A DNA stretch of 64,000 bases. Source: a virus. The notes beneath the pieces were generated by a model that ran no database searches, had not been told where the DNA came from, and worked only from the letters and a program-made list of their open reading frames with translations. Shown here one piece after another: positions 49,998 to 58,835 of this stretch; positions within the stretch are counted from its first letter, which is position 1; each line of letters begins with the position of its first letter. The stretch is from positions 1-64,000 of the IMG/VR virus record IMGVR_UViG_3300018049_000017. One strand, written 5' to 3'. A program made the translations under genes and the position numbers.

Positions 49998-51035
49998 ATG
50001 AGCGCCTACAAAAAACTGAATCGGCAAGACGTATACGTATCTGATTACTCTGCACGTAAACAGTGGGTTGCTAGTGGTAGCTTATTAACTACCTATAATA
50101 TAGAAACGCTCCGAGGGTTTTCTGGTTCAACACCCGGCTATCCTTACCCTGCTGACTTACGTAATAATCGATATGAAAAATTAGTATACGATAGTATAAA
50201 TCATAATTTTTATGCTGATGGTATAGGTAGTGGCCTATTTAGCGGTTCAAGAGATCTTTCATTACAGACTTCATTAACAATTAGCGGTGCAAGAGATATT
50301 AAATCAGAAGTAGGAGTTATATCTATACCAAAAGACGTATTCGGTACTTTTGTAGTACCAAACACTTTTGAGTTTAAACCACTATTCTCTTCTTCATATG
50401 ATGAATATATTTTAGATGGATACGTACAAGATAAAATGTCAGGTGAGGATCAGTTTATAGAGCATATAAATTATTGGTATAGCTCTAACCCTATAGATAC
50501 AGCAGACTATGTAGTAGATGAATCAACCTATGTAACCGAGTCTGTAGCACCTGGAGCTGACTATCAATATACAGATATAGATAAAGGACAGCAAAGAATT
50601 GAAATAATAGATGACGGGAATGGAGCATTAATATTCTCCGGATCGGAATTTAATTACACAGAACCTAGAAAAGTTGTAGGCGATATTATTTATAATAAAG
50701 GACTGGCTGTGATTACAGATACAGACGTGGCTAGATATTTAAGTACTTATTCTAGACATATCCTGCGATGGAAATCAAACCAACCTATTTATACATATAA
50801 TGTTCATTGTAAGGTAAAAGATTCTGAAATGAATTTTACATATAACCCTACTGCTCAATCAGGATCAGAGGGAGTGATAGCAAGTAATGTTAGTAGCAGC
50901 TTGTTTTCACCTTATGTAACATCGATAGGTTTATATAATGATGCTAATGAATTAATAGCGATGGCAAAAACAAATAGACCTATACAGAAAACCCAAAACA
51001 GTGATATGACTTTTGTTGTAAAATTAGACTTATAA
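49998..51035 (+). CDS. Tail protein, paralogue of 48948-49994
   Basis: The 345-residue protein begins SAYKKLNRQDVYVSDYSARK and ends IGLYNDANELIAMAKTNRP...KLDL. Ends match the neighbour above, while the middle differs, including a distinctive acidic EDQFIEHINYWYSS. It is coupled to the first fibre gene by TAATG. Confidence 0.55.
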   Translation: MSAYKKLNRQDVYVSDYSARKQWVASGSLLTTYNIETLRGFSGSTPGYPYPADLRNNRYEKLVYDSINHNFYADGIGSGLFSGSRDLSLQTSLTISGARDIKSEVGVISIPKDVFGTFVVPNTFEFKPLFSSSYDEYILDGYVQDKMSGEDQFIEHINYWYSSNPIDTADYVVDESTYVTESVAPGADYQYTDIDKGQQRIEIIDDGNGALIFSGSEFNYTEPRKVVGDIIYNKGLAVITDTDVARYLSTYSRHILRWKSNQPIYTYNVHCKVKDSEMNFTYNPTAQSGSEGVIASNVSSSLFSPYVTSIGLYNDANELIAMAKTNRPIQKTQNSDMTFVVKLDL

Positions 51036-51670
51036 TGATAAAATTTAGAGCAAATAAAGGAACTGCATTAACCTACGCTGAAATGGATACGAACTTAGGT
51101 TCTTATTTTTATTCCAGCTCACTAGTAGGTAGCGATTTATACCTACACTACACTAGTAGCTTAAACGTTCCTATCAATCAATCATCTCACAGAATTCCTT
51201 TAACTGCCGGTACTGTAGCAGGTACTGTATGGAATGTACAATATAACAACAACGGTAACCTAGCCGGAGCACCAGACTTTATTTATAGCGGCTCAAAAGT
51301 AGGTATCAACAATACAGTTAATGATTTAACATACAACCTTGAAGTTTCGGGTAGTATAAGAGCATCATCTGCTTTACTATCTAACTCTGACGAAAGGTTA
51401 AAAGAAAATATTTATCCAATAGATAATGCACTCTCTAGGGTAGGTCAAATAGAAGGAGTATACTTTAATTGGAAAGATAAGAGTGAAAAGCAAGTTGGGG
51501 TAATAGCTCAACAAGTTGAAAAAGTTCTTCCGGAAGTTGTTTCTGAAGATAAAAATTCGTATCTTTCTGTAGACTATTCTAAGATTGTTCCTCTTCTTAT
51601 AGAAGCTATTAACGAACAAAACAGCATTATAATGGATTTAGAAGAAAGAATATCTAAATTAGAAAAGTAA
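51035..51670 (+). CDS. Short tail fibre with S74 intramolecular chaperone
   Basis: The 211-residue protein starts IKFRANKGTALTYAEMDTNL (as in the next gene) and has a beta-rich middle. The C-terminal peptidase S74 domain (about residues 117-205) has SNSDERLKENIYPIDNALSR (Ser-Asp pair used for self-cleavage), FNWKDKSEKQVGVIAQQVEK and a final coiled coil (IMDLEERISKLEK). The domain folds the fibre trimer and then cuts itself off. It is unusually short for a fibre. Confidence 0.85.
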   Translation: MIKFRANKGTALTYAEMDTNLGSYFYSSSLVGSDLYLHYTSSLNVPINQSSHRIPLTAGTVAGTVWNVQYNNNGNLAGAPDFIYSGSKVGINNTVNDLTYNLEVSGSIRASSALLSNSDERLKENIYPIDNALSRVGQIEGVYFNWKDKSEKQVGVIAQQVEKVLPEVVSEDKNSYLSVDYSKIVPLLIEAINEQNSIIMDLEERISKLEK

Positions 51671-51671
51671 G

Positions 51672-53456
51672 ATGGCAATTACATTAAGAGGAGATAAAGG
51701 TACATCATTAACGCATCTAGAGCTAGACAATAACTTTAGATCGTTTTTTTATTCTGCATCATATAGCGGAACATCAATATACCTATACACTTCTGCATCT
51801 CTAAATAATGAAATACAACTTCCGATGACTCCTCCTGCTGGGTATGATTATCATATTCAGTTTAAAGAAGGAAACGAACCATCGGGTGCAAATGCTAATT
51901 TTACTTCATCTGCTAACTTTAAATATGATTTTAGACAATCATCATTTAAAAACACAGGTTCATTCTACAACGTAGGATCTTTTACTAACACTGGAAATGC
52001 AACTATTGATGGGGACTTGACCGTAACAGGAACAGTTACTGCTCAAGAAATGAGAACAGAGTTTAACAACTCATCTGTTGTATTTGAATCAGGGTCAACT
52101 AAATTTGGAGATACATTAGATGATCAACATAGTTTTACAGGTAGTTTAGAAATAGAAGGCAGCCTAACTAGTTCTGCTGACATTTCTATAAAAGACTGGG
52201 GTAGTATTTCTAGTTCACTTCAAGTACTTACATCTAGTATAGCTGATCTATCTGGATCGGTATCTGCTAACTATCTACTGAATACCACTGATACCTTTAC
52301 AGGAGATTTAACAGTAACCGGTAGAGTTAACGCAACTGAGATTAATACTACATATGTAACATCTTCTATACTTTATAACTCAGGTTCAAATATATTCGGT
52401 GACTCAACAACCGATGTACATATATTTACAGGTAGTATATTAACCGAACAGTCTATAACAGGCTCAGACGTAAGAATCAACCAATGGGGTAGCGTATCGG
52501 CTTCACTATCAAGTTTAGACACTACTATATCAGGATTATCAACAGACTATCCAGATCTAACTAACATACCAAGCGGTATAGTTTCTGCATCTTCTATCGC
52601 ATCATCAGCACAAGGGGAAGTAGCACTTACTACTAACGGTGTTGCAGCAGCAGCAGTTGATACAGGACTTCAAACTACAGACAGCCCTACATTTGCTGAC
52701 TTAGCTCTTACAGACTTTACTTCTGTATCTGCCTCTTTAGCATCTTTAACTGCTGGTACAATTACTATTAACAATGATGCTGATAATAGAGTACTAACTG
52801 CTAATGGGAACAGTACTTTAAACGGAGAGTCTAATTTACTGTTTGACGGGGATACTCTAACTATCAACGGAACAACTATAAGTGAGTTCGGACCATCTGA
52901 TACCGATATAGCTGGATTAGTAGGAAGCTCATCAGGTAGTTTAATACAGGGGGATGAACAAGGACATGTAGTAGTAGGTATTAGAGGAAACAGCAACACA
53001 GATTCTTTTGCTGTCATCTCTGGTAACGGTGATTACTACAGTGATACTACGTACGATAAATTAGCATTTAAAGTTCAAGCTGACGGAGCTACCACAATAG
53101 GTGGTAACTTAACCGTGAGCGGTTCTGTGAATGTAACTGGAGATATAACAGCATACCATACTTCGGATGCTAGATTAAAAGATAATGTTACACCAATTGA
53201 AAATGCACTATCTAAAGTAAAACAAATTGGAGGATATGAATTTGACTGGAATAATAATTCTGAGCATAGCGGTCACGATGTTGGTGTTATCGCTCAAGAA
53301 ATCGAAAAAGTGCTGCCAGAAGTAGTAGCTGAAAGAGACAATGGCTACAAAGCAGTACGTTATGAGAAAATCGTCGCGTTATTAATTGAAGCTGTTAAAC
53401 AACAGCAGTCTCAAATTGATGAGCTAAAATTAGACATTCTAAGAACTAGAACATAG
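51672..53456 (+). CDS. Tail fibre with S74 intramolecular chaperone
   Basis: The 594-residue protein has an N-terminal copy of the same start as its neighbour (TLRGDKGTSLTHLELDNNFR), many Ser/Thr/Gly-rich beta repeats (for example TGSLEIEGSLTSSADISIKD) and a C-terminal S74 domain with HTSDARLKDNVTPIENALSK, VGVIAQEIEKVLPE and a helical tail. Probably the main receptor-binding fibre. It is a paralogue of the upstream short fibre, with long repeat insertions. Confidence 0.85.
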   Translation: MAITLRGDKGTSLTHLELDNNFRSFFYSASYSGTSIYLYTSASLNNEIQLPMTPPAGYDYHIQFKEGNEPSGANANFTSSANFKYDFRQSSFKNTGSFYNVGSFTNTGNATIDGDLTVTGTVTAQEMRTEFNNSSVVFESGSTKFGDTLDDQHSFTGSLEIEGSLTSSADISIKDWGSISSSLQVLTSSIADLSGSVSANYLLNTTDTFTGDLTVTGRVNATEINTTYVTSSILYNSGSNIFGDSTTDVHIFTGSILTEQSITGSDVRINQWGSVSASLSSLDTTISGLSTDYPDLTNIPSGIVSASSIASSAQGEVALTTNGVAAAAVDTGLQTTDSPTFADLALTDFTSVSASLASLTAGTITINNDADNRVLTANGNSTLNGESNLLFDGDTLTINGTTISEFGPSDTDIAGLVGSSSGSLIQGDEQGHVVVGIRGNSNTDSFAVISGNGDYYSDTTYDKLAFKVQADGATTIGGNLTVSGSVNVTGDITAYHTSDARLKDNVTPIENALSKVKQIGGYEFDWNNNSEHSGHDVGVIAQEIEKVLPEVVAERDNGYKAVRYEKIVALLIEAVKQQQSQIDELKLDILRTRT

Positions 53457-53479
53457 CTCAGCGGCAAAACTAAATTAAT

Positions 53480-53980
53480 ATGGATATGACACAACCTTCC
53501 TGGACTTTCCAGGGTAGGATCTTCAACGACATATCAGACTTCCCAGAAGATACTTATGGGTTCATTTATGAAGTGAGCCATAAACCTACAGGCCTAAAAT
53601 ATATTGGCAAGAAAGTCCTATACTTTGAGAGAAATAAAAGACTCGGTAAACGAGCATTAGAAGCTTTGAGAGAAGAAAGGAAAGCAAAAGGAATTGGAGG
53701 AAGAGTACCTTTAAAGCAAAAAATAAGAACTGAATCTGATTGGAAAGACTACTACGGGTCTCATCCTCAGATTATTAAGTTAGTTAAGGAGTCAACTGAT
53801 TTAAGAGAGAACTTTGAACGTAAGATTTTAGATTTAGTACCTAATAAGAAGCTTCTTACATATTTCGAGTGTAAGCACCTATTTATTAATGACGTACTAG
53901 AAACATTTAGTCATCAATATATAAATGACAATATTCTAGGAAAATTTTACAGAAAAGACTTTAACAATGAAGCTAACTGA
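53480..53980 (+). CDS. GIY-YIG-type endonuclease-like protein
   Basis: The 166-residue protein has YGFIYEVSHKPTGLKYIGKK (GIY-YIG pair: GFIY and KYIGKK), followed by KKVLYFERNKR, and later WKDYYGSHPQIIKLVKE and NFERKIL (Glu in helix). This fits the GIY-YIG family, as in phage Seg and DenA-type enzymes. It could be a homing or restriction-type nuclease; the gene sits directly after the fibre gene. The last 14 bases overlap a short CTS-leader gene. Confidence 0.7.
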   Translation: MDMTQPSWTFQGRIFNDISDFPEDTYGFIYEVSHKPTGLKYIGKKVLYFERNKRLGKRALEALREERKAKGIGGRVPLKQKIRTESDWKDYYGSHPQIIKLVKESTDLRENFERKILDLVPNKKLLTYFECKHLFINDVLETFSHQYINDNILGKFYRKDFNNEAN

Positions 53981-54218
53981 TATTTTACTTAACGAAGAAA
54001 AAAACTGCGGGTGTGGTCAAACACCTTGTAAGACTTATGGAGTTAACGAAGAGCTAGGAGTAGCTAAAAGAGGACTACAGGCAATCTTACATAAAGTAGG
54101 ACCAGAAGTTTTCGCTAAAATTATCATTAATGGTATAGAAGACGAAAATGATCAAGATGCTATTTTAGATGCTATTAGAAAAGTTAACATGGATCAGTTT
54201 GTACCAGATATATTTTAA
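53967..54218 (+). CDS. Small protein with capsid-targeting-like leader
   Basis: The 83-residue protein starts MKLTDILLNEEKNCGCG; the leader ends in LNE before E, similar to the T4 capsid-targeting type. It has a Cys group (NCGCGQTPC, residues 13-21) that might bind metal. The rest is helical and acidic. It may be an internal head protein. It is 3 bases from the next gene. Confidence 0.55.
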   Translation: MKLTDILLNEEKNCGCGQTPCKTYGVNEELGVAKRGLQAILHKVGPEVFAKIIINGIEDENDQDAILDAIRKVNMDQFVPDIF

Positions 54219-54220
54219 TC

Positions 54221-55006
54221 ATGATACAGTTAAAAGAAGTCATAGGACTACCATCATTACAATACCATTTAGATAATGGTCTCACTTTATCAGAGAATGT
54301 CTACCGTTATTCTTCTGATGCGTTTATACAATTATTTGCTGAGGCAAGAGAAGCGCTTAGAGACGGTTCTATCACATTAAGTGAAGAAGATACTCATTTA
54401 CTTGAAAATACCGATATAGGTGAATACGGTGATTATAACGGTATGAAAGTTCCTTTAGATCTTCCTATGGTCTCTCCTAAATATAATGCATTGTTTGAAA
54501 TTGGCTGTATGATTGATGAAATGATCGAAAATGAAGATACAATAGATGAAGCAGCTTCAATCGATGAAATGATTGATTATGAGCTTATAAAAGAGTTAGT
54601 AGAGTCTATTGGAGGTACTATTAACATGGATAAGTTTAGAAAAGCTGTTAATATACATAACGAATCTTTCGACTACTCAGGATTCGATATGCTTAAAGCA
54701 TCGGTTGATTATATTCCTGAAGCTGAATATAGAGGTAAAAAAGTACAACTTAACAAACCTAAAAGAGGTGGAAGTAAAAAATTCTACGTCTATGTTAAGT
54801 CTAAAAAAGGTAATGTTAAAAAAGTATCTTTCGGTGATACAGGTCTTTCAGTTAAGATCAAAAAGAAAGGAGCAAGAGCTTCTTTTGCTGCAAGACATAA
54901 ATGTGCTCAAAAGAAAGATAAAACTAAAGCAGGTTATTGGTCATGTAATATTGGCCGTTACTGGAAATCATTAGGCGGTGGATCGAACTTCTCAGGTTAC
55001 TGGTAG
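54221..55006 (+). CDS. DUF5872-like basic protein
   Basis: The 261-residue protein has an acidic N-terminal half (EAREALRDGSITLSEEDTHL, then DYNGMKVPLDLPM) and a basic C-terminal half with KKFYVYVKSKKGNVKKVSFG, FAARHKCAQKKDKTKAG and YWSCNIGRYWK. This C-terminal pattern (Arg-His-x-Cys, Tyr-Trp-Ser-Cys) is the DUF5872 type, common in marine phages and possibly DNA- or RNA-binding. The start MIQLKEVIGLP is a weak match to the shared leader. Confidence 0.7.
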   Translation: MIQLKEVIGLPSLQYHLDNGLTLSENVYRYSSDAFIQLFAEAREALRDGSITLSEEDTHLLENTDIGEYGDYNGMKVPLDLPMVSPKYNALFEIGCMIDEMIENEDTIDEAASIDEMIDYELIKELVESIGGTINMDKFRKAVNIHNESFDYSGFDMLKASVDYIPEAEYRGKKVQLNKPKRGGSKKFYVYVKSKKGNVKKVSFGDTGLSVKIKKKGARASFAARHKCAQKKDKTKAGYWSCNIGRYWKSLGGGSNFSGYW

Positions 55007-55256
55007 ACCATACTCTGAAATAAGAGAAGATGGTTTTATTATAAGAGAATTCTCTCAGAATATTTCTCCATTTGAATTAGTATGGCATAGAGATAAAGCA
55101 GACAGAATAGTCGAAGCTATGCATGAAACTGATTGGCTGTTCCAATTGGATAACGAACTACCTATACCTATAGATAAAATATTTATTCCAAAAGAGACCT
55201 ATCATCGTCTTATAAAAGGAAAGGGTAAGTTAAAAGTTAAAATAAAAGAGTTATAA
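54978..55256 (+). CDS. Conserved phage protein (cupin-like)
   Basis: The 92-residue frame starts at GTG (MDRTSQVTGRPYSEI) and overlaps the end of the previous gene by 29 bases. It has FSQNISPFELVWHRDKADRI, WLFQLDNELPIPIDKIFIP and YHRLIKGKGKLKVKIKE, with the His residues of a cupin-like fold. Similar proteins are common in T4-type marine phages and of unknown role. It is coupled by TAATG to the small basic protein. Confidence 0.7.
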   Translation: MDRTSQVTGRPYSEIREDGFIIREFSQNISPFELVWHRDKADRIVEAMHETDWLFQLDNELPIPIDKIFIPKETYHRLIKGKGKLKVKIKEL

Positions 55257-55396
55257 TGGCTAAACAATTTGGAGGCATTAGCTCTATATGGAGATCATCA
55301 AAAAAAAAGAGACCTGGGGTACATGCTAAAAGTAAAATGTCCCGTTCTAAAGGATCTAAAAACTACGTGAAGCCATATAGAGGTCAAGGCAGATAA
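55256..55396 (+). CDS. Small highly basic conserved phage protein
   Basis: A 46-residue frame with KKKRPGVHAKSKMSRSKGSK and NYVKPYRGQGR at the end. This exact type of tail (RPGVHAK...NYxKPYRGQG) recurs in many phage genomes. It carries mostly Lys, Arg, Ser and Gly and could bind DNA or RNA inside the virion. The function is unknown. Confidence 0.75.
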   Translation: MAKQFGGISSIWRSSKKKRPGVHAKSKMSRSKGSKNYVKPYRGQGR

Positions 55397-55406
55397 AGTT
55401 ATTAAT

Positions 55407-56285
55407 ATGAAACCAAGCGTACATCAATTCGGCGCTAGCGGTATATTCGTTATTAGCGATTCAAACAATATAGAAAGAAGACAAAGGTTTGTTGAAGACT
55501 GGAGTAATGTATCTAATTTTGATTATGAGTTTGTAGATGCTACTATGGGTAGCAGTATAGATGTTTCTAGTTTAATTAATGAAGGAAGACTTACTAAATT
55601 TTGGTGTGGTGAAGGAGGAGTAAGTAAAAACGTTATAGCTTGTTTTTTATCTCATAGAAAAGTGTGGAAAAGCATAAAAGATTTACCTCACGAAAACTAC
55701 TACTTAATTTTAGAAGATGATGTTAGGTTAACTCCCTATTTTTTAAACACAGCATTTAGCAACGGAGAATTTAAAAAAGTACTCAACAATATTCACAAAG
55801 AAGATATAAACTGTTTTTGGTGGGGTAGAGCTGACAATAAAGTAATAGGTAAACAGTATAACAAACACTTGAAAGTACCTGATGCTTTTATTGCACTAGG
55901 TGCTCATAGTTATATGATTACACCAGGGTTTGCAAACTACCTATACAATGAAAGTTTCAACATAAGCTGTCCAGCAGATGTTTTTATAGATTTACTGCTC
56001 TTAGGAATAAAAAGACATTACACACCAAACTTTTCATATATGAGACAAATGCAACATATGATTAAGGATAGATTTTTTCCTTTAGATCACAAATATAGAG
56101 TCTGGGGCAGTACTACTCAACCTGATTGGACTGACCATACCACTAGGGTTTATGAAGGGTTGTACAAGAACGTATCACCAGATATTAGAAAATTTATTAC
56201 TGATGCTTCTCAAGAATTCATTGCTGAATTTAAAAAAGGTATTTCTTTTAAGTTTGAGATATTTGAAGAGAAAGAGCTTTTATAA
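55407..56285 (+). CDS. Family 25 glycosyltransferase-like protein
   Basis: The 292-residue protein has the GT25 pattern: GIFVISDSNNIERRQRFVED (strand then R-R), VIACFLSHRKVWKSI (xxSHxxxW) and YLILEDDVRLTP (LEDD metal site), a middle with CFWWGRAD and later YMITPGFANYLY. It is longer than the GT25 protein at 10223. Its place after virion-associated genes rather than in the glycan operon suggests it may modify a virion protein or the host surface. Confidence 0.8.
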   Translation: MKPSVHQFGASGIFVISDSNNIERRQRFVEDWSNVSNFDYEFVDATMGSSIDVSSLINEGRLTKFWCGEGGVSKNVIACFLSHRKVWKSIKDLPHENYYLILEDDVRLTPYFLNTAFSNGEFKKVLNNIHKEDINCFWWGRADNKVIGKQYNKHLKVPDAFIALGAHSYMITPGFANYLYNESFNISCPADVFIDLLLLGIKRHYTPNFSYMRQMQHMIKDRFFPLDHKYRVWGSTTQPDWTDHTTRVYEGLYKNVSPDIRKFITDASQEFIAEFKKGISFKFEIFEEKELL

Positions 56286-56287
56286 AC

Positions 56288-56295
56288 TATTTATA
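56288..56295 (+). promoter_or_regulatory. TATTTATA element, possible late promoter
   Basis: CTATTTATA at 56287-56295 begins 2 bases after the stop of the GT25 gene and ends 17 bases before the ATG at 56313. The spacing to ATG matches that on the minus strand at 28742. Confidence 0.5.
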
Positions 56296-56312
56296 AGTGT
56301 AAAAGCAGTAAA

Positions 56313-56612
56313 ATGAAATTGACAAAAATTATATTATCTGAAAGTGTAAAAGCTAAGCTATCTAGTTTAAACTATAACGAGGTACATAAGCACCTTGGAG
56401 ATGGATTTTCTGCTCCTAATCCTGACGATAGTTCAAGACGTATTAATTCTGAAAATGATTGGGAGTCTTGGAAACAAAGAACTATAGAGCAATTTGGAGA
56501 TGTCGATATTGAAATAGACGATACTGCTGTTTGGTACGATAAAATAAAAATTATCGATCCTAAGTTTACAAAACAAAAAGATGACTACACCGCAGAAAAG
56601 CAGCTTGGTTAG
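56313..56612 (+). CDS. Protein with capsid-targeting-like leader, possible frameshifted end
   Basis: The 99-residue protein starts MKLTKIILSESVKAKLSSLN (leader ending LSE before S). The frame ends at TAG 56610-56612 (AEKQLG), but the -1 frame from about 56590 continues as AAWLDRERAAGRTSGLD to TAA at 56651-56653, which reads like a true C-terminus. A slip at GAAAAG (around 56594-56600) would join them. This could be programmed or a mutation. The middle (DWESWKQRTIEQFG) is helical and unrecognised. Confidence 0.5.
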   Translation: MKLTKIILSESVKAKLSSLNYNEVHKHLGDGFSAPNPDDSSRRINSENDWESWKQRTIEQFGDVDIEIDDTAVWYDKIKIIDPKFTKQKDDYTAEKQLG

Positions 56613-56659
56613 ATAGAGAGAGAGCTGCAGGTAGAACATCAGGATTAGACTAATGAGAT

Positions 56660-57088
56660 ATGAGACTATCACATGTTATATTAGGAGAGATTCTTTATTA
56701 CGATCCAGACTTTGAAAGAGAAGTAGATAAAATAAAAGATCTAGGAGGTAAATACCTCGGGTCAGGAGATTACGGGGCTGCATACTTATTAAATGGACGA
56801 GTCTACAAAGTCACTACTGACGAAATCGAATTAGAACACGCACATAAACTTAAAGGTAAAAAAACTAATAACTTTGCTCACATTTATGATGCAGAGTCAA
56901 TCACACCTAAACTTGGTATAATTCAAATGGAAGTACTAGGAGAATTTAAAGGTGAGATTCCGGAAGAATGGGTTGAAGCTGTAGAAGCAGAAGCAAAAAG
57001 AATGGGCATTAAACCAGATGAATTAGATATAAGACCTTCTAATATAATGGTGAATCAAAAAAATCACTTAAAATTAGTTGATATTTAA
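56660..57088 (+). CDS. Minimal protein-kinase-like protein with capsid-targeting-like leader
   Basis: The 142-residue protein starts MRLSHVILGE (leader, LGE). It then has a glycine loop GSGDYGAAY (residues 34-42), RVYKVTT with the phosphate-binding Lys50, a hinge IIQMEVLGE (88-95), a catalytic-loop-like DIRPSNIMV (D123, N128) and KLVDI with D141 (as in DFG) at the very end. So the N-lobe and the main catalytic residues of the protein-kinase fold are present in about half the usual length; the activation loop and C-lobe helices are missing. Its own promoter is not obvious. I infer that it may be injected to phosphorylate a host protein; it could also be inactive. Confidence 0.65.
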   Translation: MRLSHVILGEILYYDPDFEREVDKIKDLGGKYLGSGDYGAAYLLNGRVYKVTTDEIELEHAHKLKGKKTNNFAHIYDAESITPKLGIIQMEVLGEFKGEIPEEWVEAVEAEAKRMGIKPDELDIRPSNIMVNQKNHLKLVDI

Positions 57089-57108
57089 AAATATTCTTCT
57101 TATATTAT
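57078..57108 (+). promoter_or_regulatory. Bacteroidota-type promoter (TATATTAT)
   Basis: TTG at 57078-57080 (in the end of the kinase-like gene), 20-base spacer, TATATTAT at 57101-57108; ATG at 57133. The CTGC core is absent. It is placed to drive the primase gene. Confidence 0.65.
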
Positions 57109-57132
57109 ATAGTAATAGTTACGGACTAATTA

Positions 57133-58056
57133 ATGGATTATACTTTTCTACTAAGCTCTATCGAGGGTATTCTCGGTAAAAGTCATAAGAGAGCGAGGGA
57201 CAATCATGCCTTTCACTGTCCTTTTTGTAATCATAGGAAGCCAAAGCTTGAAATAAATATGGCTACTAATGAACAAGGACAGAACCCTTGGGAATGTTGG
57301 GTATGTCAAACTCGAGGTAGAACTATACGCTCTTTACTTAAACAACTTAAGACTCCTAGAGATCAAGCTCAAGAAATTTTAAAGTACTTACCTAAAGGAG
57401 CAGAAGTAGAGTATAAGCAGCTATCTATAATAGAGCTACCGAAGGAATATCAACCCTTACATAATGCCTCACAAACATCTGTTGTAGCTAATCTAGTAAA
57501 AAAATACCTATATGAGAGAGGACTTACCGATATCGATTTTATTAAATATGGGATTGGATACTGCACGACTGGAGAATATGGAGGAAGAGTTATTATCCCA
57601 AGTTTTTCTGAATCCGGTGCACTCAACTTCTTTATTGCACGAACTTATGATGGCAATTACTTTAAATACAAAAATCCTGAAGCTTCCAAGGACATAATAT
57701 TTTTCGAAAACTTAATTAATTGGAATGCTCCTATAATTTTGTGTGAAGGAGTATTTGATGCCTTAGCTATTAGAAGAAACGCTATTCCTCTGCTGGGTAA
57801 AAGCGTCTCTAATGCATTGTATAAAAAAATATTAACAAGTAATGTACATGACATATACATTGCGTTAGATACAGATGCTCGAGTTAGAGCTTTAGAAATT
57901 GCAGAGAAATTTTTAAATCAAGGTAAGAGAGTGTTTTTAATTAACCTTCCAGATAAGGATCCTTCTGATATGGGATTTAAAGCATTTACTAACCATGTAC
58001 AAACCGCTGAGGAATTTGATGTTACATCACTTCTTAAGCACAAACTAGAATTATGA
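57133..58056 (+). CDS. gp61: DnaG-type primase, gp61-like
   Basis: The 307-residue protein has an N-terminal zinc finger, HCPFC with CWVC (Cys29, 32, 55, 58), and a TOPRIM core with ILCEGVFDALAIRR (Glu) and IYIALDTDARVRALEIAEKF (DxD), then KDPSDMGF. The zinc finger plus TOPRIM layout is that of a DNA primase like gp61 or a short DnaG. It should make RNA primers on the lagging strand. It overlaps the next nuclease gene by 4 bases, as in other T4-type replication clusters. Confidence 0.88.
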   Translation: MDYTFLLSSIEGILGKSHKRARDNHAFHCPFCNHRKPKLEINMATNEQGQNPWECWVCQTRGRTIRSLLKQLKTPRDQAQEILKYLPKGAEVEYKQLSIIELPKEYQPLHNASQTSVVANLVKKYLYERGLTDIDFIKYGIGYCTTGEYGGRVIIPSFSESGALNFFIARTYDGNYFKYKNPEASKDIIFFENLINWNAPIILCEGVFDALAIRRNAIPLLGKSVSNALYKKILTSNVHDIYIALDTDARVRALEIAEKFLNQGKRVFLINLPDKDPSDMGFKAFTNHVQTAEEFDVTSLLKHKLEL

Positions 58057-58835
58057 TTAAACAAGGAATGAATATTCTCAAACAAAATGAGAAAAAAAGA
58101 CTTGAGTTTAACCCAGATTTACAACAAATTAACTTTCTAGATAGGAGAGTTTATAAAAGGTCGGAAGGAGTATACTACCCGTCCGTAACTACTATACTCC
58201 AGTATATGCCCAAGAATAAGTTTTTTGAGTCTTGGCTCAAAGACGTTGGGCATAACGCCGACTATATAATGAGAAAAGCCGGTAAAGAAGGAACTCAAGT
58301 TCATGAAGCAGCCGAAGCATTAGTAAAAGGAGAGGAAGTTTCTTGGATGGACGATTACGGTAATGCAAAATATTCACAACTTGTATGGGAGATGATATTA
58401 AAGTTCCATAACTTCTGGTCAACACATAAACCAGAATTAATTTCTACCGAAGACTTCGTATGGTCTGATGAATATAAGTATGCAGGTACTGCTGACTTAG
58501 TTGTTAAGATGAACAACGAAACTTGGTTATTAGATATAAAAACTTCAAATAGTATACACAAGTCTTATGACCTTCAATTAGCCTCTTATGCAAAAGCATT
58601 AGAAGAATCTAAAAATATCAAAATTGAAAGAACAGGTATAATATGGCTTAAAGCGCATTCAAGAGGTCCAAGTAAGCAGAAAAATGTAATACAGGGTAAA
58701 GGTTGGAAACTATTACAGATAGACGAAATTGATAAGAATTTTGAACTATTCAAAATGATATACGAATTATACAAACTAGAGAATCCAGTTACTGAACCTA
58801 TTTATAATAGTTACCCAACAACTCTAAAACTATGA
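58053..58835 (+). CDS. PD-(D/E)XK nuclease-like protein (RecB/Cas4-type)
   Basis: The 260-residue protein has YPSVTTILQYMPKNKFFESW, GTQVHEAAEALVKGE (helix His), YAGTADLVVKM (Asp) and WLLDIKTSNSIHKSY (DxK), then LQLASYAKALEE. This is the pattern of the PD-(D/E)XK family of RecB or Cas4-like nucleases. It may act in recombination or DNA processing, next to the primase. Its last codons overlap the lipoprotein start by 4 bases. Confidence 0.8.
   Translation: MIKQGMNILKQNEKKRLEFNPDLQQINFLDRRVYKRSEGVYYPSVTTILQYMPKNKFFESWLKDVGHNADYIMRKAGKEGTQVHEAAEALVKGEEVSWMDDYGNAKYSQLVWEMILKFHNFWSTHKPELISTEDFVWSDEYKYAGTADLVVKMNNETWLLDIKTSNSIHKSYDLQLASYAKALEESKNIKIERTGIIWLKAHSRGPSKQKNVIQGKGWKLLQIDEIDKNFELFKMIYELYKLENPVTEPIYNSYPTTLKL

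Noticed and set aside
53450-53480. AGCTCAGCGGC sequence that looks like a tRNA D-arm
   Set aside because: Only about 30 bases lie between the fibre gene end and the next gene, with no matching acceptor stem, anticodon arm or T-arm.
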